The notes under the pieces are model-generated. The model was not told the origin of the DNA. It ran no database searches and saw nothing but the letters and a program-made list of their open reading frames with translations. From positions 25,651-89,650 of the forward strand of contig JAEZKU010000002.1 of NCBI GenBank assembly GCA_023436065.1: 64,000 bases of DNA. The letters are read 5' to 3'. The position numbers and the translations under genes were made by a program. Shown piece after piece: positions 53,486-63,267 of this stretch (positions are counted from its first letter, which is position 1; each line of letters opens with the position of its first letter). Source of the stretch: Bacillota bacterium (GTDB taxonomy: Bacteria > Bacillota > Clostridia > Lachnospirales > Lachnospiraceae).

Positions 53486-53902
53486 ATGTGCTTTAGTTAT
53501 AAACGTATGCGGTCTTTCACAGGGATGCAGCTGCTGATTAGTGTTCTCTTTGTACTGCAGATTGCTTTGCTACCGTTGGCATATTCCAATACCGCAAGTC
53601 CGGCAGATCGATCAGTGGGCAACCCTTTATCCGGATATCAGGAAGCTTATATTATGAATGATATCGCGGTGAATGAGATTTTGAATATCATTAGTATCAA
53701 CCGGATCATGAATAAGTACTCCGGGGATGTGCAGCGGCTCATCGGGAGATTGTTTGAGGTCTTGATAACACCCGTTGTCATACTTGGATTACTACTTGCT
53801 TATACGGTAACCTATTACAAAGTTCTTCGGCAGCAGAAGTCTATTTTATCAACTTCTCTGGGTGGACATGCTCCACCGGCGGAACTTATTTCGCATATAT
53901 AA
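53486..53902 (+). CDS. Unknown membrane protein
   Basis: About 138 residues from ATG 53486, nine bases after GGGAG of the third repeat. One membrane segment lies near 12-33 and ends in LAYSN, possibly a cleavable signal. A second lies near 95-113, with a basic tail. No domain was recognised. It lies 27 bases before secD and may be linked to it, but nothing supports a role in secretion directly. Confidence 0.6.
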   Translation: MCFSYKRMRSFTGMQLLISVLFVLQIALLPLAYSNTASPADRSVGNPLSGYQEAYIMNDIAVNEILNIISINRIMNKYSGDVQRLIGRLFEVLITPVVILGLLLAYTVTYYKVLRQQKSILSTSLGGHAPPAELISHI

Positions 53903-53929
53903 ATTATCATTTATGAAAGGACAGAAAAG

Positions 53930-55210
53930 ATGAATAAGAAAAAGCCAGTATTCTTTTTAGTTTTAGCAGTAGCCATTCTTATGGTATATACGGCTCTTTT
54001 TGGAATCACCATTCCGATGGGAGATGATCCTATCGTAATTAAGGGTGCTCCGAATATGCGTTATGGTATTGATATCCGCGGTGGTGTTGAGGCTGCTTTC
54101 CAGCCGCAGGGACTTGATCGTAAGCCTACGATTGATGAGCTGGAATCAGCAAGAACAGTCATCGAGACAAGACTTGATTCACAGAACATCATGGACCGTG
54201 ATGTAACGATTGATAAGCAAAACGGATACATTATTGTACGTTTCCCGTGGAAAGCTGACGAGACGGAATTTGACCCCCAAAAGGCAATTGCAGAGCTTGG
54301 TCAGACAGCTCAGCTGACCTTCCAGGATTCTCAGGGCAATGTTCTTGTAGACGGCTCCCATGTAACGAAAGCTGCGCCTGCAGTAAGCCAGAGCTCGAAT
54401 TCATATGTTGTAACCCTTACCTTTGATGAGGAGGGAACTAAATTATTCAGCGATGCAACTGCCAAGCTGGTAGGACAACCGATTATCATTTATATGGATG
54501 AGCAGGAGATTCAGGCTGCTACAGTACAGGAACAGATATCCGGCGGTACAGGCCAGATCACCGGACAGAAGAGCTTTGAAGATGCAAAGAAGTTAGCAGA
54601 TACAATTAATTCCGGTGCGTTACCCTTCTCCATGATTACAAAGAATTATTCCACCATCAGCCCTTCCTTGGGTAGTGGTGCGTTAAATGTCATGGTTCAG
54701 GCTGGAATCATTGCCTTTGCTTTAATCTGCGTATTTTTGATTTTTTATTACCGTACCTGTGGTGTGGTTGCTGCGATTGCTCTTTCCATCCAGGTAGCAG
54801 GTCAGATACTTTCACTTTCCGTACCACAGATGACCCTGACTCTGAACGGTATTGCCGGTATCATCCTCTCCATCGGTATGGGTGTGGATGCGAACGTTAT
54901 TATCTCAGAGCGTATCAGTGAAGAGATTAAATCAGGAAAGAGTGTTGAGTCTGCGATTGCAGCCGGCTTTAAAAATGCATTTTCCTCTGTATTCGATGGT
55001 AATATTACAGTGCTTATCGTTGCGTTTATCTTAATGTGGTTAGGCTCCGGTACACTGTCCAACTTCGCATATTCGTTATTTACAGGTATTGTATTTAACT
55101 TTATTGCAGGTGTGACAGCATCCCGTCTGATGATCGGTTCCCTGAGCTCCTTCAAGACCCTGCGCAAACCGAAACTGTATACCTGTTTGTCAAGGAGGGT
55201 GGCACTATGA
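53930..55210 (+). CDS. secD: Protein translocase subunit SecD
   Basis: 426 residues. One N-terminal membrane segment precedes a large extracellular domain that begins RYGIDIRGGVEAAFQP and contains TFDEEGTKLFSDAT. Five further segments lie in the C-terminal part, with the conserved LTLNGIAGIILSIGMGVDANVIISERISEE and FDGNITVLI. It uses the proton gradient to help pull exported proteins out of SecYEG. It is fused neither to SecF nor truncated, and it overlaps secF by four bases. Confidence 0.95.
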   Translation: MNKKKPVFFLVLAVAILMVYTALFGITIPMGDDPIVIKGAPNMRYGIDIRGGVEAAFQPQGLDRKPTIDELESARTVIETRLDSQNIMDRDVTIDKQNGYIIVRFPWKADETEFDPQKAIAELGQTAQLTFQDSQGNVLVDGSHVTKAAPAVSQSSNSYVVTLTFDEEGTKLFSDATAKLVGQPIIIYMDEQEIQAATVQEQISGGTGQITGQKSFEDAKKLADTINSGALPFSMITKNYSTISPSLGSGALNVMVQAGIIAFALICVFLIFYYRTCGVVAAIALSIQVAGQILSLSVPQMTLTLNGIAGIILSIGMGVDANVIISERISEEIKSGKSVESAIAAGFKNAFSSVFDGNITVLIVAFILMWLGSGTLSNFAYSLFTGIVFNFIAGVTASRLMIGSLSSFKTLRKPKLYTCLSRRVAL

Positions 55211-56232
55211 AAGATGTAAAGAATAAAAACTACGTAAAAGAAGTTAAGGTTACTCCTGAAATGTATAAAGAGAACCATATTATAAGCTTTTACGGAAAAC
55301 GAAAGATTTATTTTGCAATCTCTCTCGTCATTATGATAATTGGTATCATATTCGCATTTATTAATGGAATTCAGCTTGATATTCAATTTAAAGGTGGAGC
55401 AATGCTGAAATACACCTATGTTGGTGAGATAGATACTGATAAAGTTGAAGATATTACAACTGAGATAATGAACAGACCGGTATCGGTACAGCTGACTGAG
55501 GATATTGCGACGGGTGAAGATAAGCTTGTTTTAACTCTTGCCGGAAACTATGGCGTTGATCCCGCTGACCAGGATAAACTGGACATCCAGTTGAAGGAAG
55601 CCTTCCCGGATTCCCAGCTTAAGCAGTCGGAAGCAGTCATAGTAGAGCCCTTCTTCGGAAAGAAATTCTTAAGTCAGGGTATCCTCGCTATTGCATTGTC
55701 CAGTTTACTGGTTTTATGCTATGTATGGATCCGCTTTAAGATCATGGGAGGTCTGTCCGCAGGTGTTATGGCATTGATCGCATTGTTACATGACTGCTTT
55801 GTGGTCTTCTTTACCTGCGTCATCTTTAATATCCCGATCGGAGAATCCTTTGTAGCGGTCGCACTCAGTATCATTGGTTATTCGATCAACGATACCATCG
55901 TTATCTACGATCGTATCAGAGAAAATGCGAAGACCTATGTGGGCTATCCTGTAGAAGTGATTGCAGATTTATCCATCACACAATCAATGACCCGTTCCAT
56001 CATAACTAACGTGTGCGTTATGATCAGCGTCAGCCTTGTATATATCTTGGCTTTCGCTAACAACATCAACTCAATCCAGAGCTTTGCTCTTCCTATGGCA
56101 ATAGGCTCCATCAGTGGTTGCTATTCAACTATCTGTATCGCCGGACCGTTATGGGTTATATGGAAAAAGAAAAAGGGAGATACCCTTCTTTTCGAAGAGA
56201 AGAAGCCTGCTCCCACCTACAGCTACAAATAA
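55207..56232 (+). CDS. secF: Protein translocase subunit SecF
   Basis: 341 residues. It starts MKDVKNKN, with a membrane segment at about 37-56, IQLDIQFKGGAML, then the C-terminal six-segment core with ALIALLHDCFVVFF and SLSIIGYSINDTIVIYDRIREN. It partners SecD. A strong terminator follows. Confidence 0.95.
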   Translation: MKDVKNKNYVKEVKVTPEMYKENHIISFYGKRKIYFAISLVIMIIGIIFAFINGIQLDIQFKGGAMLKYTYVGEIDTDKVEDITTEIMNRPVSVQLTEDIATGEDKLVLTLAGNYGVDPADQDKLDIQLKEAFPDSQLKQSEAVIVEPFFGKKFLSQGILAIALSSLLVLCYVWIRFKIMGGLSAGVMALIALLHDCFVVFFTCVIFNIPIGESFVAVALSIIGYSINDTIVIYDRIRENAKTYVGYPVEVIADLSITQSMTRSIITNVCVMISVSLVYILAFANNINSIQSFALPMAIGSISGCYSTICIAGPLWVIWKKKKGDTLLFEEKKPAPTYSYK

Positions 56233-56244
56233 TATCGTATTTAG

Positions 56245-56274
56245 AGGAAGGTGCTCCAAGCACCTTCCTTTTTT
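56245..56274 (+). terminator. Terminator after secF
   Basis: AGGAAGGTGC and GCACCTTCCT with a five-base loop, followed by TTTTT. Confidence 0.9.
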
Positions 56275-56359
56275 AATGATCCGCATTTGAGCAAAGATTA
56301 GCCTAAACAGAAGATAAGCACGTGTTTTGTTGCATAAGCGATCCCTAAATTGCAATTTC

Positions 56360-56388
56360 TTGACCGGCACCATAAAAAAGAGTAAAAT
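56360..56388 (+). promoter_or_regulatory. Sigma-A promoter of the gene at 56449
   Basis: TTGACC (56360-56365) and TAAAAT (56383-56388) with 17-base spacing. Confidence 0.75.
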
Positions 56389-56448
56389 GAAAAATAATGG
56401 GGGATTATTTTTCTTGGAAATTTAAACGTATCGAGGAGGACTGAGCTT

Positions 56449-57570
56449 ATGGAAGGAAGCAATCTGTTGGAAGGCGGAATAGAACAAATAAATGAGATTA
56501 AGGAATGTCTTCTGGAGTTGGGTGGATACCGGACGAATAATGACACGCTAATTCATGAAGAGGAAGTCTTAGAGAACAGAATCAGCAGCACTCAGAAGGA
56601 TGCAGAGGATGAGATTGAGAGGACTACCAAAAAACGTCGTCAGGAGATCGAGGATGCCTTTGAAAAGCAGCTGGATAAGCTTCATACCCGCAGCAAGCGC
56701 ATCAGAGATAAGAGGGAAAGAGACAAGAGCCTCAAGGTATCCCAGCGGATTAAGGCGGAGACCTCGGATATCCGGTCCGAGAATACCCAGCTTAAGCAGG
56801 AGGCCAAGACTCTGTTTAAGCAGAAACATGTTCCGGGCTTCTGTAATACGAAGCTTTACTATGCGCTTTACGCACCCGCATCGCTGTCGGATTATTTTAT
56901 TATCCTGGGAGCTTTGGTTCTCATACTGTTCGTTGTTCCCTGCGGCATTTACTTCTTACTCCTTCCGGAAGAAAAGATCCTCTACCTGATCCTTACCTAT
57001 GTACTTTCCGTGCTATTCTTCGGAGGGTTATATGTGCTTATCGCGAACGGTACCAAGGTCAAATTTACAGATGAAATTCGCAAGGTAAAGGGATTACGGG
57101 CACAGATCAGGGCAAATAAGAAAAAGATCGCCATCATAAAGAAAAATATCCGTAAGGACAGGGATGAAAGCACTTACGGACTACAGGAGTTTGATGCAGA
57201 GCTTGCCAAGCTGGAACAAGAGACAGCAGAAATCATATCTCAGAAGAAGGAGGCACTGCTCACCTTCGATCAGTCCACCAGACATATTATTGCTGCTGAG
57301 ATCGAAGGCAGCTATAAGGAAAAGCTCGAAGGGTTGAAAGCAGAGCTTGCTAAAGCTTCTGCCGCTGCGAAACAGGCAGAGGAAAGAATTAAGGCATTGA
57401 CCCTGAAGCTGGCGAGCAATTATGAACCTTTTCTGGGTAAGGATATGATGACCCTGAAAAAGCTGGATACGCTGATTAATATCCTGCAAGAAGGAAACGC
57501 TGCCAATATTTCCGAGGCAATTGCCTTTTATCATAAGAACACTGAGAGTTCAACTGATACTCCGGAATAA
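56449..57570 (+). CDS. Unknown coiled-coil membrane protein
   Basis: 373 residues. Residues about 1-140 and 215-345 are highly charged, helical and coiled-coil-like (many E, K, R, Q). Two hydrophobic segments at about 147-171 and 180-200 form a central hairpin in the membrane, so both arms would lie on the same side. No known domain was seen. AGGAGG precedes the ATG. Confidence 0.65.
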   Translation: MEGSNLLEGGIEQINEIKECLLELGGYRTNNDTLIHEEEVLENRISSTQKDAEDEIERTTKKRRQEIEDAFEKQLDKLHTRSKRIRDKRERDKSLKVSQRIKAETSDIRSENTQLKQEAKTLFKQKHVPGFCNTKLYYALYAPASLSDYFIILGALVLILFVVPCGIYFLLLPEEKILYLILTYVLSVLFFGGLYVLIANGTKVKFTDEIRKVKGLRAQIRANKKKIAIIKKNIRKDRDESTYGLQEFDAELAKLEQETAEIISQKKEALLTFDQSTRHIIAAEIEGSYKEKLEGLKAELAKASAAAKQAEERIKALTLKLASNYEPFLGKDMMTLKKLDTLINILQEGNAANISEAIAFYHKNTESSTDTPE

Positions 57571-57573
57571 GGA

Positions 57574-58158
57574 CTAACTCAGGCTGAACTGCTTCAGCTT
57601 ACAGATACAATAATTGATACCCAGACAAATTTGATCAGCCATAGACATGACGACATTCAGTCTCGTAGTCTGTAATAACATATTATCAAGCATGCCCGAG
57701 AAGTTAACGATACCCGTGATAAAGATATCGCCGACCTCGGGCAGATTTTTGTCTACCCCGGCTCCCGGTTTTAAGGGACCCTCACCGATCGTGATATAGC
57801 CAATATGATCGGATCTCCCCAGAGAGGCATCAATAGCGACGACGAAAGCATCCTCGTGCGTTTCATATATCGTCTGGATGGTGCCCCTCAAATTCTTTGC
57901 ATGCACCGGTTCCTCCAGAGTACCGTATACATAATAATTGTGATAGTTTCTATATTTGGACAGTTTATATCCGATAATTGGACCAAGACAGTCGCCGGTA
58001 GCTCTGTCTGAACCAATGCAAAGGAAGATAATGGTTTTGCCCTGAAGTACCTGTTCCTTGATCAACTCGGATAAAGTATTACCCAGCTCGTAAGCTGTAG
58101 TTTTTTCGGCGGAATCATAATAAGTAGTCCTGTTTTTGGCTTTTACGAATAAATTCAT
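57574..58158 (-). CDS. yyaC: Spore protease YyaC-family protein
   Basis: 194 residues. Family hallmarks are present: IIFLCIGSDRATGDCLGPIIGYKL, HAKNLRGTI, VVAIDASLGRSDHIGYITIGEGPLKPGAGVDKNLPEVGDIFITGIVN. The fold is like the GPR/hydrogenase-maturation peptidases. It is a sporulation protein of Firmicutes with no firm reaction. It converges with the coiled-coil gene; only three bases separate their stops, so there is no room for a terminator between them. Confidence 0.88.
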   Translation of the reverse strand: MNLFVKAKNRTTYYDSAEKTTAYELGNTLSELIKEQVLQGKTIIFLCIGSDRATGDCLGPIIGYKLSKYRNYHNYYVYGTLEEPVHAKNLRGTIQTIYETHEDAFVVAIDASLGRSDHIGYITIGEGPLKPGAGVDKNLPEVGDIFITGIVNFSGMLDNMLLQTTRLNVVMSMADQICLGINYCICKLKQFSLS

Positions 58159-58490
58159 TGCAACACATGCCTTTCATTAAATAGAGTCTGTATAAAGTCT
58201 GCTCTTAAGCAATTCTATGAAAAATCTTAGCTAAAGTATTACCAGAAATACTAAAAAATAGACGTCTATTACAAATATATCTGACATCGTTTCTCCAAAA
58301 AATCAATTTATTCTCGGTAGCCGGCTGCGAGATTTGGGAAATGGTTTCGTAAAAGCTCGATACAGAAGCTTTTTATGTTGAATTCTAAGGATAAGTTCTG
58401 TCCTATTGAAGGCCCAATCTGACAAAAAGCCTGTCCGATTTATGCTATGATATCCTATATTTGTGGCATATGCGGATGGGAGTGAAACCT
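58159..58490. other. Intergenic region between divergent genes yyaC and the LysM gene
   Basis: About 330 AT-rich bases. A small stem GACA/TGTC lies at about 58421-58435, with a possible -10 (TATGAT) near 58446-58451. No gene is supported. Confidence 0.4.
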
Positions 58491-59813
58491 GTGATAGAGA
58501 CGATCTATAGTAACGAAAGCGGAGAGGGCGGTTTATCCGGCAGAGTGCAGCCTGTATTCAAGATGCCGAAGAATGTGCGTCAGATCGGAAAAAGCAACTC
58601 AAATAAAAAAATATATGTGGAAGATTACGTCATGACTTTCATCAAGCAGCTGGCCGGGGGAGATTTTTCAAAGTGCAGGATTGCTGTGCTGGTAGGCCAG
58701 TGTATCCGCCTTGATAGCTGCAGGAATATATTTATTTCCGGTGCGGTAGAAGTGAAGGATATCGATCCGACGACTGAAATCACCTTTTCCAGTGACCATT
58801 GGAATACGATATATGAGGAAATTAAGAGGTATTTTGTAGAGACAGAAATAGTAGGGTGGTTTATCGGAGGACCCGGGTATCTTATCGAGGACAAAGAAAA
58901 GATAACAAAAGCGCATATCAATAATTTTGCCGGGCAGGATAAGACACTTCTGACCTATGACAATGTGGAAAAGGAAGAAGCCTTTTACAGCTATGAGAAT
59001 AATCGCCTGACCAGACAGGAAGGGTTCTACATATATTACGAAAAGAATGACGAGATGCAAAACTATATGATTGAACACAAAGCCACGCCGCTTAGCAGCG
59101 AGGCTGATTATGATGACCGGATATCCCGGGATATGCGTGTTATCCTTCAGAACAAAAAGACTCCCCAAGAGGAAAGTAAGAGCATTAACCGTCTGATGTA
59201 TGCTGCCGGCACGTTACTTGCTGTTATTGTCCTGGTTGTTGGTGCAGCTATTCTGAATAATTATGATCAAATGAAGAGTATGCAGGATACGCTGAACTAT
59301 CTCTCTCAGAATATGGAGGAGGTTCAGGCTATCTTTTCAGAGGGCCGAAATGCTGCTTCCATTGAGGATGGGACAACCCTGATCGGTGGTCAGCCCTCCG
59401 ATGCAGCGGATGCTGAAAATGACGAGACAAGGGAGGAGGACAGCCTGGATGTAGAGGATGCCCCCGGTGATGTGGAACGTCTGCCTGAAGATGAAGATCA
59501 GGATGAGGATTCCACTCCGAGTGAAGATCTGGTGGGTGACGAGGAGGATCAGGAGAATAACCAAGACTCGCAGGATAATAAGTCTGATGAGAGTAATAGC
59601 AAGGAAGAGGACAGGGACACCAGTAAGAAGCCAAAAAATGACGAAGTAGTTCAGACCGAGGTGAAATATTATATTGTTCAGAACGGCGACACCCTTGCAG
59701 ACATCAGCTATAAGCTCTATCATACCTATACAAAGGTGAAGAAGATTATGGAGCTGAATCAGCTAGAAGACCAGGATGTAATCTATGTAGGGCAGAAGTT
59801 GATCGTGCCGTAA
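58491..59813 (+). CDS. LysM-domain membrane protein with JAMM-like N-terminal domain
   Basis: About 440 residues from GTG 58491, nine bases after GGGAG; ATG or TTG starts at 58461-58476 add up to ten residues. The N-terminal domain (about 30-220) has the JAB1/MPN-like path ending VGWFIGGPGYLIEDKEKI, where active JAMM enzymes have GWYHSHPG, so the two metal His are gone. A membrane segment follows (about 240-262), then an acidic linker rich in Glu, Asp and Asn (about 290-385) and a C-terminal LysM domain (YYIVQNGDTLADISYKLY). It probably links the cell wall (LysM outside) to an intracellular N-terminal domain. Confidence 0.8.
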   Translation: MIETIYSNESGEGGLSGRVQPVFKMPKNVRQIGKSNSNKKIYVEDYVMTFIKQLAGGDFSKCRIAVLVGQCIRLDSCRNIFISGAVEVKDIDPTTEITFSSDHWNTIYEEIKRYFVETEIVGWFIGGPGYLIEDKEKITKAHINNFAGQDKTLLTYDNVEKEEAFYSYENNRLTRQEGFYIYYEKNDEMQNYMIEHKATPLSSEADYDDRISRDMRVILQNKKTPQEESKSINRLMYAAGTLLAVIVLVVGAAILNNYDQMKSMQDTLNYLSQNMEEVQAIFSEGRNAASIEDGTTLIGGQPSDAADAENDETREEDSLDVEDAPGDVERLPEDEDQDEDSTPSEDLVGDEEDQENNQDSQDNKSDESNSKEEDRDTSKKPKNDEVVQTEVKYYIVQNGDTLADISYKLYHTYTKVKKIMELNQLEDQDVIYVGQKLIVP

Positions 59814-59866
59814 CAGGAAGGGGCACCAGAAACATTTTCAGAGTATAGAGATATTGAAGAGATAAT

Positions 59867-59912
59867 AATGTCAGGAAGAAAGCGGGTTCGCCGTTTTCTC
59901 TCCTGGCATTTT
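59867..59912 (+). terminator. Terminator after the LysM gene
   Basis: AATGTCAGGA and TCCTGGCATT with an inner CGG/CCG stem, followed by TTTTG. Confidence 0.75.
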
Positions 59913-60028
59913 GATTATTTTATAAAGTTGAAACTGAGCCGATTTTCAATATTTTAAGTAAAATAATAGATGCCAAGAGATAGCAAATGAGGTATAATCT
60001 CTTTAAAGTAAATTCATAGGAGTAGGTT

Positions 60029-61201
60029 ATGGCTAAGGAGAACAACGGACAGGCAGTCAGGGATTATAAAAGCCGGAAGAAGCGTGTTAAGAGAATACGG
60101 ATCATTGTGATATTAACACTGATGGTTGTACTGGCAGCTGGCGGTGCTGTCTATCTGTACAGTCTTTACAATAAAAGCTATAAGGGCTGCGAAGTGATCT
60201 CTTCTACAGATAATGTTGCGAACAGCAATACCAAATTTATCAGTTATCAAAGTGCTGTCATCAGGTACAGTAAGGATGGTGCGGAGGCTGTGGATAAAGA
60301 CGGAAAGCAGATGTGGAACGGTTCCTATGAGATGGACAAGCCGATTGCGGATACCTGTGGTAAGTACGCTGTGATTGCAGATCAAGGAGGAAAGTCTATT
60401 GAGATTTTCGATGACAAGGGCGGAGCGGGTAGGATCACCACGGTTTATGATATCATCAAAGTCAGAATTGCTTCTCAGGGAGTGGTTGCTGTTCTGATGG
60501 AAGCGGACAATACGAATTACATAACATTATATGATAAAGACGGAACGATCCTCGTTGATCAGGCGACTGACATGCAAAAGGATGGTTATCCCATCGATAT
60601 TGCCCTTTCAACGGATGGACAGAAGTTGATTACGGATTATTTATCCATTAAGAGCGGCAAAGTAGTCGGTATCATCACCTTTTATAACTTCGGTGAAGTT
60701 GGTCAGAACTGGACGGACGGGATCATGGGTGCATATACCTTTGATGGAATTGTGATTCCTAGGGTTGCATTTAATAACAATGATACAGTCTGTGCCTATA
60801 AGGATAATGGTCTCATGATATTCGAATATAAGGAGCAGCCGAAGGTAATATTAGAGCAGAATTTTGAGGAAAAAATTACAAGTGTTCTCTATAATAAGGA
60901 GAATGCCGGAGTTGTTTTGGACGATGGTGAAAGTGGCAGCCGTAAGATCGTATTGTATGATCTTCTGGGGAAGAAAAGCCTGGAGAAGAGGTTTGATTTT
61001 AACTATAGTCATTTAGAGATGACGGATGAGGAAATCATCATGAATGACGGCATGTCCTGCATGATCATGAAACCGGACGGCAGGGTCAAATTCAAATACA
61101 CCTTTGATACAGGGATCAATTCCCTGATCCCGATCAACCACCTGGACAGATATATTCTGGTCAGCGATAAGAAGATTACGCAGATTGCGCTTACGGAGTA
61201 A
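60029..61201 (+). CDS. DUF5711-family membrane protein
   Basis: 390 residues. There is one membrane segment (about 24-46), then an extracellular domain of repeated short strands (about 70-385) like a beta-propeller: ...YSKDGAEAVDKDGKQMW, GGKSIEIFDDKGG, ITLYDKDGTIL. It is usually found next to CvpA-family genes, as here (3 bases before the next start). The role is unknown. Confidence 0.82.
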   Translation: MAKENNGQAVRDYKSRKKRVKRIRIIVILTLMVVLAAGGAVYLYSLYNKSYKGCEVISSTDNVANSNTKFISYQSAVIRYSKDGAEAVDKDGKQMWNGSYEMDKPIADTCGKYAVIADQGGKSIEIFDDKGGAGRITTVYDIIKVRIASQGVVAVLMEADNTNYITLYDKDGTILVDQATDMQKDGYPIDIALSTDGQKLITDYLSIKSGKVVGIITFYNFGEVGQNWTDGIMGAYTFDGIVIPRVAFNNNDTVCAYKDNGLMIFEYKEQPKVILEQNFEEKITSVLYNKENAGVVLDDGESGSRKIVLYDLLGKKSLEKRFDFNYSHLEMTDEEIIMNDGMSCMIMKPDGRVKFKYTFDTGINSLIPINHLDRYILVSDKKITQIALTE

Positions 61202-61204
61202 GAA

Positions 61205-61930
61205 ATGACTGATATGGCAGAATTGATGAAGAATATGAATTGGTTATTGATTGTTGTATGTATAGCAATATTGGGAAATGCAATCCGAGGGATGAGGGTC
61301 GGTTTTATTCGTACGGTCTTTTCGCTGGTTTCGATGATTCTGGCGGTTATTCTGACGATATGGATTAGCCCGTTCATGAAGGATTTTCTGAAGAGCAACG
61401 AGAAGTTTAACGATGGGTTAACCTCGAGAATAGAGAAAATGCTGCCTTTTTCCGCGGAGAAGGTAATGGAGGAGGAACAGGATAGTCTGATAGACGAAAT
61501 GAAGCTTCCGAAGTCATTAAAACAGAGTCTGAAGGAGAATAATACCCTGGAAAAGCAAAAAGAGCTGGCAGCGAACAGTTTTGAGGAGTATATCAGCAAA
61601 TATCTGGCTGAAATTATCATCAATGCCTTATCCTTTATCCTGACCTTTATCATCATCAGTATCCTGCTGTGGGTGATTTGCCTGGGATTGGACGTCATCA
61701 GCAAATTGCCGCTGCTCCATTCCGTGAATAAGACTGCGGGATTGCTGGCGGGTTGCGTTCAGGGATTATTTGAGGTATGGCTGTTCTTTATTCTGCTGAC
61801 GGTATTTGGGAGTACGTCCTTTGGGCAGAAGATCATGGAAATGATCGGAGAAAGCGAGATTTTGAGCATTATCTATAATAATAATATACTTCTGCGGTTT
61901 ATTACCGGAGCCACAAAGCTAATATTTTAG
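61205..61930 (+). CDS. CvpA-family membrane protein
   Basis: 241 residues with about four hydrophobic segments (about 12-55 and 140-200). The family pattern RGMRVGFIRTVFSLVSMILAVIL is near the N-terminus. CvpA is linked to colicin V production in E. coli and to envelope stress in others. It is coupled to the DUF5711 gene. Confidence 0.85.
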   Translation: MTDMAELMKNMNWLLIVVCIAILGNAIRGMRVGFIRTVFSLVSMILAVILTIWISPFMKDFLKSNEKFNDGLTSRIEKMLPFSAEKVMEEEQDSLIDEMKLPKSLKQSLKENNTLEKQKELAANSFEEYISKYLAEIIINALSFILTFIIISILLWVICLGLDVISKLPLLHSVNKTAGLLAGCVQGLFEVWLFFILLTVFGSTSFGQKIMEMIGESEILSIIYNNNILLRFITGATKLIF

Positions 61931-61975
61931 TAATGTTAAATAAGGTGTATTGATACACATGAATGGAGGAACAAA

Positions 61976-62935
61976 ATGAACGAGATGTTGATGAAGCTTC
62001 AAAGGGTGGGAATTGTCCCTGTAATAAAATTGGATGATGCGAAGGATGCGATTCCTTTAGCGAAGGCCTTGGTAGATGGTGGTCTTCCCTGTGCCGAAGT
62101 TACTTTCCGTACTGCGGCAGCAGAAGAATCCATCCGATTAATGAGACAGGCATATCCCGATATGCTGATCGGAGCAGGAACCGTATTGACTACCGAGCAA
62201 GTGGATAAGGCTGTTGCAGCCGGTGCAACCTTTATCGTGAGCCCCGGACTGAATCCCAAGGTGGTACGCTATTGCATGGATCAGGGTATTCCTATCACAC
62301 CCGGCTGTTCCAATCCCAGTGATATTGAAGCAGCTATCGAACTTGGTCTTGATGTAGTGAAGTTCTTTCCCGCAGAGGCAGCAGGCGGTCTTGCTATGAT
62401 AAAGGCGATGGCTGCGCCCTATGTGAAAATGAAGTTTATGCCCACCGGAGGAATCAACGCGAAGAATCTCCTTTCATACTTGGATTTCCCGAAGGTGATT
62501 GCCTGTGGTGGCAGTTGGATGGTAAGTGATGAGATGGTGAAGGAAGGAGAATTCGATAAGATTACTGTCTTAACCAAAGAAGCGGTATCCCTGATGCTGG
62601 GCTTTGAGATTAAACACGTTGGAATCAACGCGCCGAATGAAACAGAAGCCAATTTGATAGGCGATCTTTTTGCGAAGGCCTTTGGATTCTCTAAGAAGGA
62701 TGGTAACAGCTCAATCTTTATGGGCACCGGCATAGAGATCATGAAGACGCCTTATCTGGGCAAATTGGGACACATCGCAGTACAGACCAACTATATTGAT
62801 CGTGCCATCTATCATCTGGAGAAACAGGGCTTCGTGATGAATCAGGAAAGCAAGAAATATAAGAACGATAGACTGGTAGCAGTCTATCTGGAACAGGAAT
62901 TCGGTGGTTTCGCGGTTCATTTACTCCAGAAATAG
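61976..62935 (+). CDS. eda: KDPG/KHG aldolase fused to a VOC domain
   Basis: 319 residues. Residues about 1-205 are the aldolase, with CAEVTFRT (Glu), GAGTVLT, SPGLNPKVV and the Schiff-base Lys in VVKFFPAEAAGG. Residues about 210-319 are a vicinal-oxygen-chelate (glyoxalase-like) domain: KHVGINAPNETEANLIGDLFAKAFGF, IEIMKTPYLGKLGHIAVQTNYIDRAIYHLEK. The aldolase half cleaves 2-keto-3-deoxy-6-phosphogluconate or the hydroxy-oxoglutarate analogue. The fusion is recurrent in Lachnospiraceae. The VOC half may tune substrate or metal use. Confidence 0.9.
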   Translation: MNEMLMKLQRVGIVPVIKLDDAKDAIPLAKALVDGGLPCAEVTFRTAAAEESIRLMRQAYPDMLIGAGTVLTTEQVDKAVAAGATFIVSPGLNPKVVRYCMDQGIPITPGCSNPSDIEAAIELGLDVVKFFPAEAAGGLAMIKAMAAPYVKMKFMPTGGINAKNLLSYLDFPKVIACGGSWMVSDEMVKEGEFDKITVLTKEAVSLMLGFEIKHVGINAPNETEANLIGDLFAKAFGFSKKDGNSSIFMGTGIEIMKTPYLGKLGHIAVQTNYIDRAIYHLEKQGFVMNQESKKYKNDRLVAVYLEQEFGGFAVHLLQK

Positions 62936-63005
62936 GCATGCGGTAGCCGGAAAACGTCAAGTTGAGATACGAATCAAATTAAGAATCAAGTTATAATAAA
63001 TGAAT

Positions 63006-63055
63006 GACGGCTGTCTGCCGGGGAGAATACCCCTTCGGTTGGACAGCCGTCGTTT
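63006..63055 (+). terminator. Terminator after the eda gene
   Basis: GACGGCTGTC and GACAGCCGTC with an inner stem CCG/CGG, followed by GTTTC. Confidence 0.8.
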
Positions 63056-63238
63056 CATCTATGGTCATCTCGATACTTTTGGGCGAGCTTTATGACCACT
63101 AATGTAAAAGTGCTGCCTGGATGGATAAAATGAAAAGAAGTTGTAGATAATAAACTATGTATATTATTCTGGAAGCCCCTGTTTTACTGACATTCTACAG
63201 CTGTAAGAAAATGGCACGAAAAAAGTTATAAAAAGTTG

Positions 63239-63267
63239 TTGACTTTCGCTTTCGAGGGTGATATACT
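63239..63267 (+). promoter_or_regulatory. rRNA operon promoter
   Basis: TTGACT at 63239-63244 and TATACT at 63262-63267 with 17-base spacing, about 330 bases before the 16S 5' end. An A/T-rich stretch (AAAAAAGTTATAAAAAGTTG) just upstream looks like an UP element. Confidence 0.85.
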
